The notes beneath the pieces were generated by a model. That model was given only the letters and a program-made list of their open reading frames with translations, was not told where the DNA came from and made no database searches. Positions 7,928 through 15,353 of a DNA stretch of 15,353 bases are shown here, piece by piece. The DNA is from Deltaproteobacteria bacterium. GTDB lineage: Bacteria > Myxococcota > Polyangia > Haliangiales > Haliangiaceae. Position 1 is the stretch's first letter. Every line of letters starts with the position of its first letter. The stretch is from the NCBI GenBank assembly GCA_018262455.1, contig JAGSPR010000175.1, positions 1 through 15,353 of the forward strand. Reading direction: 5' to 3'. Made by a program: the position numbers and the translations under genes.

Positions 7928-8982
7928 CCGCGCGCGAGGTCATCGTCTGCGTCGACGACGAGGAGGGGGTGCTTCGCGTTCTGCGTGCGCAGCTGGGGGC
8001 GCGGTTCGGGCACGAGTGCCAGATCGCGACCGCGCGCTCGGGGGACGAGGCGGTCGCGCTGTTCGACGAGCTGACGCGCGAAGGGGAGGCGATCGCGCTC
8101 GTGATCGCCGACCAGATCATGCCGGGCATGAAGGGCGTCGAGCTGCTCGAGATCGTCGATCGGAGGTTGCCCGCGACGACGAAGATCCTGCTGACCGGCC
8201 AAGCCGGACTCGACGCGGTGATCGATGCGATCAACCGGGCGCACCTGAATCAGTACATCGCCAAGCCCTGGGACGAGACCTCGCTGCTGCTCGCGGTCGA
8301 GAGTCTCCTGAGGCAGTACCGGCTCGTCCACGAGAACCAGCAGCTCATCGCTTCGCTGTCGGCCAAGAACCAGACCCTGCTCGAGATGAACCGCGAGCTC
8401 GAGGCCAAGATCCACGAACGCACGCACGAGCTCGCCGAGGCCAATGCCCGGCTCGCCCAGCTCGCGGTCACCGATGGCCTGACGAACCTCTACAACCACC
8501 GCCACTTCCACGAGCGGCTCACGCTGGAGGTCGAGCGCAGCCAGCGCAGCGGCCTGCCGCTCTCGCTGCTGATGCTCGACGTCGATCACTTCAAGCAGTT
8601 CAACGACACCTTTGGCCACCCCGCCGGCGACGAGGTGCTGCGCCAGTTCGCCCGCGTCCTCGCCGACACCCGGCGGGTCAACGACGTGGTCGCCCGCTAC
8701 GGCGGCGAGGAGTTCGCGGTGATCCTCGTAGATACGGCGAAGTTCACGGCCGCGAAGGTCGCCGAACGGGTCCGCGAGCGCGTGTGCGCCCACGACTTCT
8801 CCGAGGCGGCGCCGCGGGTGCCGCCGCTCACCGTCTCGATCGGGGTCGCGACGTTCCCCGACGATGGCGGGGATGCCGAGGCCCTGGTCCGGGCGGCCGA
8901 TACCGCGCTGTATGCGGCGAAGCGCGCCGGCCGCAACCGCGTCGTACTCGCAACCGAGGCGCTGGCCGCGACACCGGCCTGA
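7924..8982 (+). CDS. Response regulator with GGDEF output (REC-diguanylate cyclase)
   Basis: This 352-residue protein should make cyclic di-GMP from two GTP when phosphorylated. The REC domain spans about residues 1-125, with acidic pair Asp11/Asp12, phospho-acceptor Asp63 (VIADQIMPGM), Thr91 and Lys114 (AKPW). A coiled coil of about 50 residues (ENQQLIASLSAKNQTLLEMN onward) links it to a GGDEF domain starting near AVTDGLTNLYNHRHF. The active-site motif is GGEEF (260-264), a functional variant. The product-inhibition I-site RVND (251-254) lies exactly five residues upstream. The ATG overlaps the kinase stop (ATGA), so kinase and regulator should be made in step and form a cognate pair. The ending SIGVATFP through ALYAAKRAGRNRV is standard for active cyclases. 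Confidence 0.95.
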   Translation: MTAREVIVCVDDEEGVLRVLRAQLGARFGHECQIATARSGDEAVALFDELTREGEAIALVIADQIMPGMKGVELLEIVDRRLPATTKILLTGQAGLDAVIDAINRAHLNQYIAKPWDETSLLLAVESLLRQYRLVHENQQLIASLSAKNQTLLEMNRELEAKIHERTHELAEANARLAQLAVTDGLTNLYNHRHFHERLTLEVERSQRSGLPLSLLMLDVDHFKQFNDTFGHPAGDEVLRQFARVLADTRRVNDVVARYGGEEFAVILVDTAKFTAAKVAERVRERVCAHDFSEAAPRVPPLTVSIGVATFPDDGGDAEALVRAADTALYAAKRAGRNRVVLATEALAATPA

Positions 8983-9001
8983 ACCCTCGTCCGGTGGGGC
9001 G

Positions 9002-9010
9002 TGATACGGT
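9002..9010 (+). promoter_or_regulatory. Predicted extended -10 promoter of the gpsA operon
   Basis: TGATACGGT is an extended -10-like element (TG-N-TACGGT) ending 9 bases before the gpsA ATG, in a 37-base gap after the cyclase gene. No clear -35 or Shine-Dalgarno is visible. This suggests a leaderless start, although read-through from the upstream operon is also possible. Confidence 0.35.
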
Positions 9011-9019
9011 CTGGATTCG

Positions 9020-10030
9020 ATGAGCACCACCGACATCGCGGTGATCGGTGCCGGCAGCTACGGCACCTGTCTGGCGATGTTGTTCGGCAAGGCCGGCCAT
9101 CGCGTCAGCCTGTACTGCCGCAATCCCGAGCAGGCCAACGATCTCCAGCGCACGCGGGTCAACCAGACGTACCTGCCGGCGTACCGACTGCCCGACGCCG
9201 TCACCGTGACCAGCGACCTGGCCGCCGCGGTGAAGGCGAAGCAGTTCGTCGTCGGCGTCACGCCTTCCCACGGGGTGCGCGAGCTGTTCAGTCAGATCGC
9301 GAACATCATGGATCCCGACGCGATCGTGATCAACGCGTCCAAGGGCCTCGAAGACGGCACGCTCAAGACCATCGATGCCGTCTATCGCGACATCCTGCCG
9401 GACCGGATCGCGCGGCGCGCCACGTACCTATCGGGACCGACCTTCGCGAGCGAGATCGCCGCAGGCCTGCCGGCCGCCATCGTCCTCGCCGGCCATGACC
9501 CCGAGACCTGCGCGGCCGCGCAGAGCGCGCTGACCACGCTCCATTTCCGGATCTATACGACCGACGACGTGCTCGGCGTGCTGATCGGCGGTGCGCTCAA
9601 GAACGTGATCGCGATCGCCGCGGGCCTGTCCGACGGCCTCGGGTACGGCTCGAACACGCAGGTCGCGCTGATCACGCGAGGGCTCGCCGAGATGACCAGG
9701 ATCGGCGTGGCGCTCGGGGCCCACGCGCTGACGTTCTCCGGGCTCTCGGGCGTCGGGGATCTCGTGCTGACGTGCTCGGGCGATGCGTCGCGCAACCGGC
9801 GCGTCGGCCTCGCGCTCGGTCAGGGCAAGAAGATGCCCGAGATCCTCGCCGAGATGCGCCAGGTCGCCGAGGGCGTGAAGACGACGAAGGTTGCCAAGGA
9901 GCTGACGGCGAAGATCGGGGTCGAAGCGCCGATCATCGACATGATGTACGCGATCATCCACGAGGGTGTCCCGGCCGCAGAGGCGATCCTGCGGCTGCAG
10001 GCCCGGCCGGCGCGATCGGAACGCGACTGA
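9020..10030 (+). CDS. gpsA: Glycerol-3-phosphate dehydrogenase [NAD(P)+]
   Basis: This cytoplasmic enzyme of 336 residues, the family's normal length, reduces dihydroxyacetone phosphate to sn-glycerol 3-phosphate for phospholipid synthesis. It begins with the Rossmann motif IAVIGAGSYGTCLA (family GAGSWGTALA). It continues with INASKGLE (Lys108), YLSGPTFASEIA, the catalytic-lysine motif GGALKNVIAIAAG (Lys194), NTQVALITRGLAEM and the signature FSGLSGVGDLVLTC. All residues I would expect are present. It is the first gene of a tight operon with the deacetylase gene two bases downstream. Tyr in place of the usual Trp in GAGSxG is a mild variation. The short C-terminal tail RPARSERD is unremarkable. 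Confidence 0.96.
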   Translation: MSTTDIAVIGAGSYGTCLAMLFGKAGHRVSLYCRNPEQANDLQRTRVNQTYLPAYRLPDAVTVTSDLAAAVKAKQFVVGVTPSHGVRELFSQIANIMDPDAIVINASKGLEDGTLKTIDAVYRDILPDRIARRATYLSGPTFASEIAAGLPAAIVLAGHDPETCAAAQSALTTLHFRIYTTDDVLGVLIGGALKNVIAIAAGLSDGLGYGSNTQVALITRGLAEMTRIGVALGAHALTFSGLSGVGDLVLTCSGDASRNRRVGLALGQGKKMPEILAEMRQVAEGVKTTKVAKELTAKIGVEAPIIDMMYAIIHEGVPAAEAILRLQARPARSERD

Positions 10031-10032
10031 TC

Positions 10033-11081
<1,049 letters not shown>

Positions 11082-11085
<4 letters not shown>

Positions 11086-12581
11086 GTCGCCACCACGCCG
11101 CCGATCTAGATCCGACTGCATTCGGCGGTCGCTACACGCTGCTCCGCAGGCTCGCCGTCGGAGGGATGGCCGAGATCTATCTCGCTCGCCAGGCCGCGAT
11201 GGCTGGGTTCGAGAAGGACGTGGTGATCAAGCGGCTGCGGGCCGACCTCGCCGACGATCCTCGGATCGTCGAGATGTTCCTCGACGAGGCACGGATCGGC
11301 GCCTTGCTCAACCACCCCAACATCGTCCACGTCTACGACGTCGACGAGCACGAGGGCATCCCGTACATCGCCATGGAGTACATCGTCGGCGAGGAGCTCA
11401 ACGAGCTGTGCCGGCGCGGGCTCGCGCACGATCGGTTTCTCCCGCTCGAGCACGCGGTCGAGCTCATTCGCCAGGCCGCGGCGGGGCTCGGCTACTTCCA
11501 CTCCAGGCGTGGTTCCGAGGGGAGCCAGCTCGCGGATCAATCGCTCGACATCGTGCACCTCGACATCTCGCCTTCGAACCTGCTGGTCACCCAGGACGGA
11601 TTCCTCAAGGTGATCGACTTCGGCATCGCGAATGCGCGGGGCCAGCGCCAGCGCAGCGATGTGATGCCCGGCAAGCTCGGCTACATGTCGCCCGAGCAAG
11701 CGGCGCGCAAGCACGTCGATCACCGCAGCGACATCTTCTCGCTCGGCATCGTGCTCTACGAGATCACCGTCGGGAAGCGACTGTTCCGCGGGCCCGCGCA
11801 CGAGGTCGTCGCCCGGCTCGTCGAGGCCGAGGTCCAGCCTCCGACGTTCGTGCGGCGCACGTTTCCGGTGGCCCTCGAGGCCATCGTGATGCGAACGCTC
11901 GAGAAGCACGTCGACGATCGCTACCAGAGTGCCTACGATCTCGCCGATGATCTCGAGTCGTTCCTGCGCGACGAGCGCATGCACTCGGGCCCCGTGCGGA
12001 TCGCACGCTACCTCGACCTGCTGACCGCGGCCGCGGGCGGACCACGCCGGCCAGAGCTGGTGTCCGAGGCCGAGATCCGCGCCGCGAGCGACGAGCTCGA
12101 CTTCGATAGCCAGGTGTTCGGGAGCTACGGCAAGATCGAGGGCGCGGGGCCCGCGCAGGCTCCCGAGTGGGAGGAGGTCGAGCAGCCGGAGGCGGACGTC
12201 GCCGCGGCGCTGGGAATGGAGCTTGCCGAGCTGCGGGCGCTGCGCACGCCGGTGCCCCCCGGACGACGCGAGAGCGCCGATCTCATCCCGGTCATGCCGC
12301 CCAGTTCCTCGCCCCATGCCTCGCCCGATCCCTCGCCCGATCCCTCGCCCGATCCCTCGCCCGTCCCGCAGCCGCGGTCGCCGGCGGCAGCCCCGCCACA
12401 GCCAACCTCGGCGCCGCCAACCCCGGCGAGGCCAACCCCGGCGCAGCCAGCCCCGGCGCGGATCGGGGGGAACCCTGCCGGCGCGCCGGTAGGGGGGCGG
12501 AGCCCTGGAGCGATCACCTGGATTCCGTTGGCCCAAGGTCTTCCCGCCACCCGGTTCGCTGGGGCCTCGCCCTTGCGCTGA
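11082..12581 (+). CDS. Cytoplasmic Ser/Thr protein kinase with Pro-rich repetitive tail
   Basis: This Hanks-type kinase has 499 residues. The kinase domain covers about 18-300: a Gly-rich loop LAVGGMAEIYLA, ATP-anchoring Lys50 (VVIK), catalytic loop HLDISPSN (His159, Asp161, Asn166), DFG at 179-181 and SPEQ (Glu205) in place of APE. The usual HRD Arg is Leu160, so it is a non-RD kinase. The Lys normally two residues after the catalytic Asp is Ser163, as in many myxobacterial kinases. No membrane segment is seen. After an acidic linker the tail (about 400-465) is made of short Pro repeats, (SPDP)n and then PTPARPTPAQPAP-like units. The ATG overlaps the deacetylase stop (ATGA), indicating coupling. 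The last 35 residues overlap the start of the next gene in another frame, so the true C terminus is less certain. Confidence 0.93.
12309..12363 (+). repeat. 12-bp tandem repeat in the kinase tail
   Basis: Three identical copies of TCGCCCGATCCC (12321-12356) are flanked by a degenerate copy before and a partial copy after. They encode Ser-Pro-Asp-Pro repeats. The unit length is a multiple of three, so changes in copy number would keep the reading frame. Confidence 0.85.
12402..12461 (+). repeat. 15-bp tandem repeat in the kinase tail
   Basis: Four imperfect copies of CCAACCCCGGCGNNG encode a five-residue Pro/Ala/Thr-rich unit (TPARP, TPAQP, APARI). The unit also preserves frame when copies are gained or lost. 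Confidence 0.75.
12478..12489. repeat. Perfect 12-bp palindrome near the end of the kinase gene
   Basis: CCGGCGCGCCGG is fully self-complementary and stands between two runs of six G. It has no T tract, so it is not a canonical terminator. In sequence this rich in G and C it may be chance. Confidence 0.3.
12507..12510 (+). promoter_or_regulatory. Shine-Dalgarno supporting a CTG start
   Basis: GGAG lies exactly 7 bases before the CTG at 12518, inside the end of the kinase gene. It is the only well-placed ribosome binding site ahead of the lipoprotein signal peptide. That frame has no ATG, GTG or TTG between this site and the signal peptide. Confidence 0.4.
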
Positions 12582-13584
12582 TCGGGCTTGCCGCGTGCGG
12601 AGATCGTCGGGCCGACGCACCGCAGCGCGAGCCGGCCGTCCCACAACGACGGGTGATCGAGCCGCCGACGGGTACCGTCCGGCCGCTGCCGCCTCACGCG
12701 ATCCGCAACGATGGAGTGGGGCCGTACCTGTTGCGCAAGCAGATCGCGGCTCTCCTCGATCAGCTGCCGTCCGGTCCTCGGATCGCGCGGTTCGAGATCC
12801 CGGGCCTGCTTCACCACAGCCTGATCCGGGCGGAGGACGACACCGTGCTGATCGGGGGCGAGCCGACGAGCTCGTCGTCGAGCACCACGACATTCATCGC
12901 CGTGATCGGCAAGGAGGTCGCGCGTACCGACTCGGGCGTCCACGTCGGGTCCACCAAGGCCGAGCTCGTGCAAGCGCTGGGGCCGCTCGTCGACGACTCG
13001 GATCGCGCCCGCGATCCGAGGCTCGCGAGGCCGGCTTCCGGATCTGCCTGACCGGCGCGGGCGAGCTGGTCGAGGTAGATCGGGACGAGCTGACGATCCG
13101 TGCCCAGGACTCCGAGCGCGTGGTCGCGAACCTGCGGGTCCCCAACCTGGTGTTCGCCGCGCCGCTCCGCAGCCAGGAGGGCCGCGACGAGCTCGTGATC
13201 GTGACCCGGACCGACGAGCCGCAGCAGCGGACCTGGGCGCTGATCGTCTACCGTCTCGACGCGGGAAAGCTGGTCCGGGTCGTTGATTCCACGCCCCTGT
13301 ACCAGCTGTCGAGCGCCCAGACGCGTTGGATCGGTGCCGATCTCCGGGAAGTCGACCTCTACCTCGAGCTGGCCAGCCGGTCCGACGGCATCGAGGTCGG
13401 AGGTCTGCTCACCACCCACACCGGTGACAAGATCCGGGATGTCGTGCTCATCTCGCCGGTGCAGGTAGCCCGCAAGCACGGCAAATCTGTGGCCGGCGAG
13501 CCAGGGGATGTGGGCATTGACGCCGGCGTCAACGATGCTGGGCCGATTGATGCGCATTCCGGACGCGGTTCAGCCAAGCTCTGA
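12518..13584 (+). CDS. Predicted lipoprotein of unknown function, reading frame broken once
   Basis: I do not recognise the family. From the CTG at 12518 a 26-residue signal peptide (RSSRHPVRWGLALALIGLAAC) ends in an LAAC lipobox, Cys27. The mature part continues with a VGPYLLRKQIAALLDQLPSG segment and GVHVGSTKAELVQALGPL, a pattern seen in small periplasmic lipoproteins. That frame stops at 13051. The protein clearly goes on one frame back (-1), from about EAGFRICLTGAGELVEVDRD to the stop at 13582-13584, ending in Asp/Ala/Gly-rich DAGVNDAGPIDA. The switch falls between about 12980 and 13035, where a perfect 10-bp hairpin stands. One base lost from the gene, one base missed in sequencing, or programmed -1 slippage would each explain it. 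The gene is the last of the gpsA operon and overlaps the kinase end. Confidence 0.7.
12997..13020. repeat. Perfect 10-bp inverted repeat at the frame break
   Basis: CTCGGATCGC and GCGATCCGAG flank a 4-base loop (GCCC). The hairpin lies where the lipoprotein reading frame changes by -1. It has no T tract, so it is not a terminator. It could promote ribosome slippage, or cause a missed base during sequencing or assembly. Confidence 0.8.
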
Positions 13585-13585
13585 G

Positions 13586-13632
13586 GCTGGTGCGTGTCAC
13601 CGGCTCTACCCCTTTGCCACCACTGTTTTTTT
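13586..13632 (+). terminator. Possible terminator region of the gpsA operon
   Basis: Two bases past the lipoprotein stop, a 7-bp stem (13586-13592 with 13598-13604, one G-U pair) closes a 5-base loop. A run of seven T lies at 13626-13632. The 20-odd bases between stem and T run are too many for a standard rho-independent terminator, so this is weak. The rest of the 127-base gap to the next gene shows no clear promoter. Confidence 0.25.
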
Positions 13633-13711
13633 CGGCACAATTACCCCTCGTGTCCCGTCGCGCAGCAATGCTTAGCGCTCGAGATGACGCCCGTGCGAAG
13701 GGACGCGCGGC

Positions 13712-15353
13712 GTGAAGTTCCTCTGCGACCGCTGCAAGACGCGCTACTCGATCGGGGACGACCGCGTTCGCGGCAAGATCCTCAAGATCCGCTGTAAGAA
13801 CTGCGCGAACGTGATCACCGTCCGCGAGGGCATGCCCGACGCTGACGCCACCGACGCCGCCGACGCCGCCGATGGGCAGCGCCGCAACAAGACCACGACC
13901 CAGGCCGTACCGCTCGGGTCCGAACAGCCGGTTCACGACGGCGGCCAGAACAGCAGCGCGCTTGGCGCGGCGTTCGCGTCGGCGATGACCAGGCCGCCTC
14001 CGGCGCTGGAAGAGGAGTGGTACGTCTCGATCGACGGCGACCAGACCGGGCCGTTCTCGCTCGCCGAGGCCCAGCGCTGGGTCGGCAAGCACGCGGTCGA
14101 TGCCGATCTGCACTGCTGGAGCGAGGGCTTCGACGACTGGTTGCCGGTCGACAAGATCAGCCACTTCCGCGGGCTGCGAAGAAAACCCGGGCCGCCCGCG
14201 CCACCGCCGCCTCCTCCTCGCGGGGGAACCGGGCCCGCGCGCGCGTTGATGACAGCTCGGGTCGAGGACGATCCCAAGCCGCTGTTCGCGGCGACGATGG
14301 CGTCGCTCGAGAAGGGCACGGCCTCGGCCTCGGCCCCGGCCTCGGCCTCGGGGCGCGGCCTGGGTGTCTCGCCAAGCACCCCGAAACGCGCCTCGGCCAC
14401 GCCGCCCACCGGCCGCCCGGCGCCCCGCGCCAACGGCGTGGCCGGCAAGCGGCTCGGCTTCGACTCCAGCGAGAGCGAGATCGATTCGGCGACCGTGCTC
14501 CAGCCGCAAGCGTTCGACGACGCCGACGCCCCGGTCGTCCCGTCGAAGGAGCGGGCCAGGGAGCCTTCGAAGGAGCCGTTCAAGCAGGCGGCGGTGGAGC
14601 CGGGCAAGCCCGCCGAGCCTGACGACATGAACATCGGAGAGGTGTCGCGTGTCGTCAACCTCGCCGATCTGATTCGCAATCCGCGCCCGGCCCAGCAGCA
14701 GCGTCGATCCGGCCCGATGGCGAGCCTCGGCACCACGACTTCGTCCAAGCTCGGCGTTGGCTCACCGAAGCTCGTCGGTGGCACCATGCCGGTACCGCTG
14801 ATCGATGCCGTGGACGTGGTGCCCAGCGCCGCCGGCGAGCCCCCGAGCTCCGAAGACGGTGCCCACGATCTCGCGCAACCTGCACCCGCGGAGTCGCATC
14901 GCCGCGGCATGATCGCGCTGCTCGTCGGTGCGGCGCTGCTCGTCGGTGCGGCGGTCATCGTGGTCGTCATGGTGATGAAGCGGGACGAGGGCCCGACCGG
15001 CCTCGGCGAGGATTACAGGATCGACCCGACGCGACCCGACGAGATCGTGCGGCGACCAGGCGATCCGGGGCCGATCGCCACCAACGACCCGCCACAGAAC
15101 CCGTTCATCCCGAAGAAGCCGCGGACCCCGTCGACCAACGGCAGCGCCAAGGAGCCGGTGCTCCCTCCGACCGGCAACCAGCTCAAGGCCGACGAGATCG
15201 AGCTGATGGCGAACAGGTCCAACGGCCTGACGTCGCGTTGCTTCATGCGCGCGAGCAAGGGCGTCGACGGCATCACTCTCGGCGACGTCAAGAAGATCAC
15301 GGTGACGCTCTCGATCTCCTCGGACGGCGCGGTCGGGGAGATCGAGAGCGTCA
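13712..15353 (+). CDS. AgmX/GltJ-like zinc-ribbon, GYF-domain membrane protein (cut by window edge)
   Basis: About 547 residues are visible. A zinc ribbon opens the protein, with Cys5-x2-Cys8 and Cys28-x2-Cys31 in the myxobacterial KTRYSI...KIRCKNC pattern. A GYF_2 domain (about 100-152) starts at EEEWYVSIDGDQTGPFS and includes the later DDWLPV. It is followed at once by a poly-Pro stretch (about 159-170) and a long low-complexity linker. One membrane segment lies at about 400-422 (GMIALLVGAALLVGAAVIVV). After it comes a periplasmic part with the start of an AgmX/PglI-type C-terminal domain (SRCFMRA...GDVKKITVTLSIS). This layout is that of GltJ/AgmX, a gliding-motility component in Myxococcus xanthus whose cytoplasmic zinc ribbon and GYF domains have been linked to the MglA GTPase. 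The GTG start has AAGGGA about 8 bases ahead. Similar proteins occur in several copies in myxobacteria, so a motility role is not proven. Confidence 0.85.
   Translation, partial: MKFLCDRCKTRYSIGDDRVRGKILKIRCKNCANVITVREGMPDADATDAADAADGQRRNKTTTQAVPLGSEQPVHDGGQNSSALGAAFASAMTRPPPALEEEWYVSIDGDQTGPFSLAEAQRWVGKHAVDADLHCWSEGFDDWLPVDKISHFRGLRRKPGPPAPPPPPPRGGTGPARALMTARVEDDPKPLFAATMASLEKGTASASAPASASGRGLGVSPSTPKRASATPPTGRPAPRANGVAGKRLGFDSSESEIDSATVLQPQAFDDADAPVVPSKERAREPSKEPFKQAAVEPGKPAEPDDMNIGEVSRVVNLADLIRNPRPAQQQRRSGPMASLGTTTSSKLGVGSPKLVGGTMPVPLIDAVDVVPSAAGEPPSSEDGAHDLAQPAPAESHRRGMIALLVGAALLVGAAVIVVVMVMKRDEGPTGLGEDYRIDPTRPDEIVRRPGDPGPIATNDPPQNPFIPKKPRTPSTNGSAKEPVLPPTGNQLKADEIELMANRSNGLTSRCFMRASKGVDGITLGDVKKITVTLSISSDGAVGEIESV
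13844..13870 (+). repeat. 9-bp tandem repeat coding Asp-Ala-Ala
   Basis: Three copies of GACGCC(A/G)CC encode D-A-T/A repeats just after the zinc ribbon of the AgmX-like protein. It is a low-complexity linker. Confidence 0.7.
14321..14350 (+). repeat. 6-bp tandem repeat coding Ala-Ser
   Basis: Five copies of GCCTCG, the third being GCCCCG, encode ASASAPASAS in the flexible linker between the GYF domain and the membrane segment. Confidence 0.8.

Noticed and set aside
12595..13020. Start of the C-terminal lipoprotein frame at a GTG in 12595
   Set aside because: Before about 13020 this frame gives Arg/Ala-rich sequence without structure, while the other frame carries the signal peptide and a natural protein. 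The GTG is a false start.
13614..13642. TTGCCA with a 17-base spacer as a promoter for the AgmX-like gene
   Set aside because: The matching -10 position (ACAATT) is poor, and the T run in the spacer fits a terminator or a low-GC patch as well.

Overview
The window is a gene-dense, very GC-rich stretch of a Gram-negative chromosome, most likely a myxobacterium (Myxococcota; a Polyangia/Kofleriaceae-like relative is my guess). Four observations point there: codons end in G or C almost throughout; several proteins carry lipoprotein signals; a Ser/Thr kinase has the 'SPSN' type of catalytic loop common in myxobacteria; and the last gene is an AgmX/GltJ-like zinc-ribbon/GYF protein. I see no insertion sequence, phage gene, CRISPR array, tRNA or rRNA.

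Region 1 (1-3467, minus strand) is a TRAP transporter locus in the order tatT, dctP, dctQ, dctM; dctM runs off the left edge. tatT and dctP are translationally coupled. A rho-independent terminator follows dctP, and a fresh promoter sits directly in front of dctQ, so the periplasmic binding components and the membrane components can be expressed at different levels. The binding protein has Trp where carboxylate-binding family members have the conserved Arg. Together with the TatT lipoprotein, this suggests a T. pallidum-type 'TRAP-T' system with an unusual ligand.

Region 2 (3591-8982, plus strand) is divergent from region 1 across a 123-bp intergenic stretch with overlapping promoters. Three overlapping genes encode an oligopeptide-type (family 5) substrate-binding lipoprotein, a large membrane histidine kinase (periplasmic sensor, HAMP, GAF, HisKA, HATPase) and a REC-GGDEF diguanylate cyclase. 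No ABC permease or ATPase accompanies the binding protein. The unit therefore looks like a ligand-sensing pathway that ends in cyclic di-GMP, not an importer.

Region 3 (9020-13584, plus strand) is a tight operon: gpsA (glycerol-3-phosphate dehydrogenase), an AcuC/HDAC-like deacetylase, a cytoplasmic Ser/Thr kinase with a Pro-rich repetitive tail, and a lipoprotein gene. The lipoprotein gene has no ordinary start codon and its reading frame shifts at a perfect 10-bp hairpin.

Region 4 (13712 to the right edge, plus strand) starts an AgmX/GltJ-like protein, related to components of the gliding-motility machinery. It is cut by the window edge within its C-terminal domain.

Several transcription units have a -10-like hexamer only 6-9 bases before the start codon, which suggests leaderless mRNAs.
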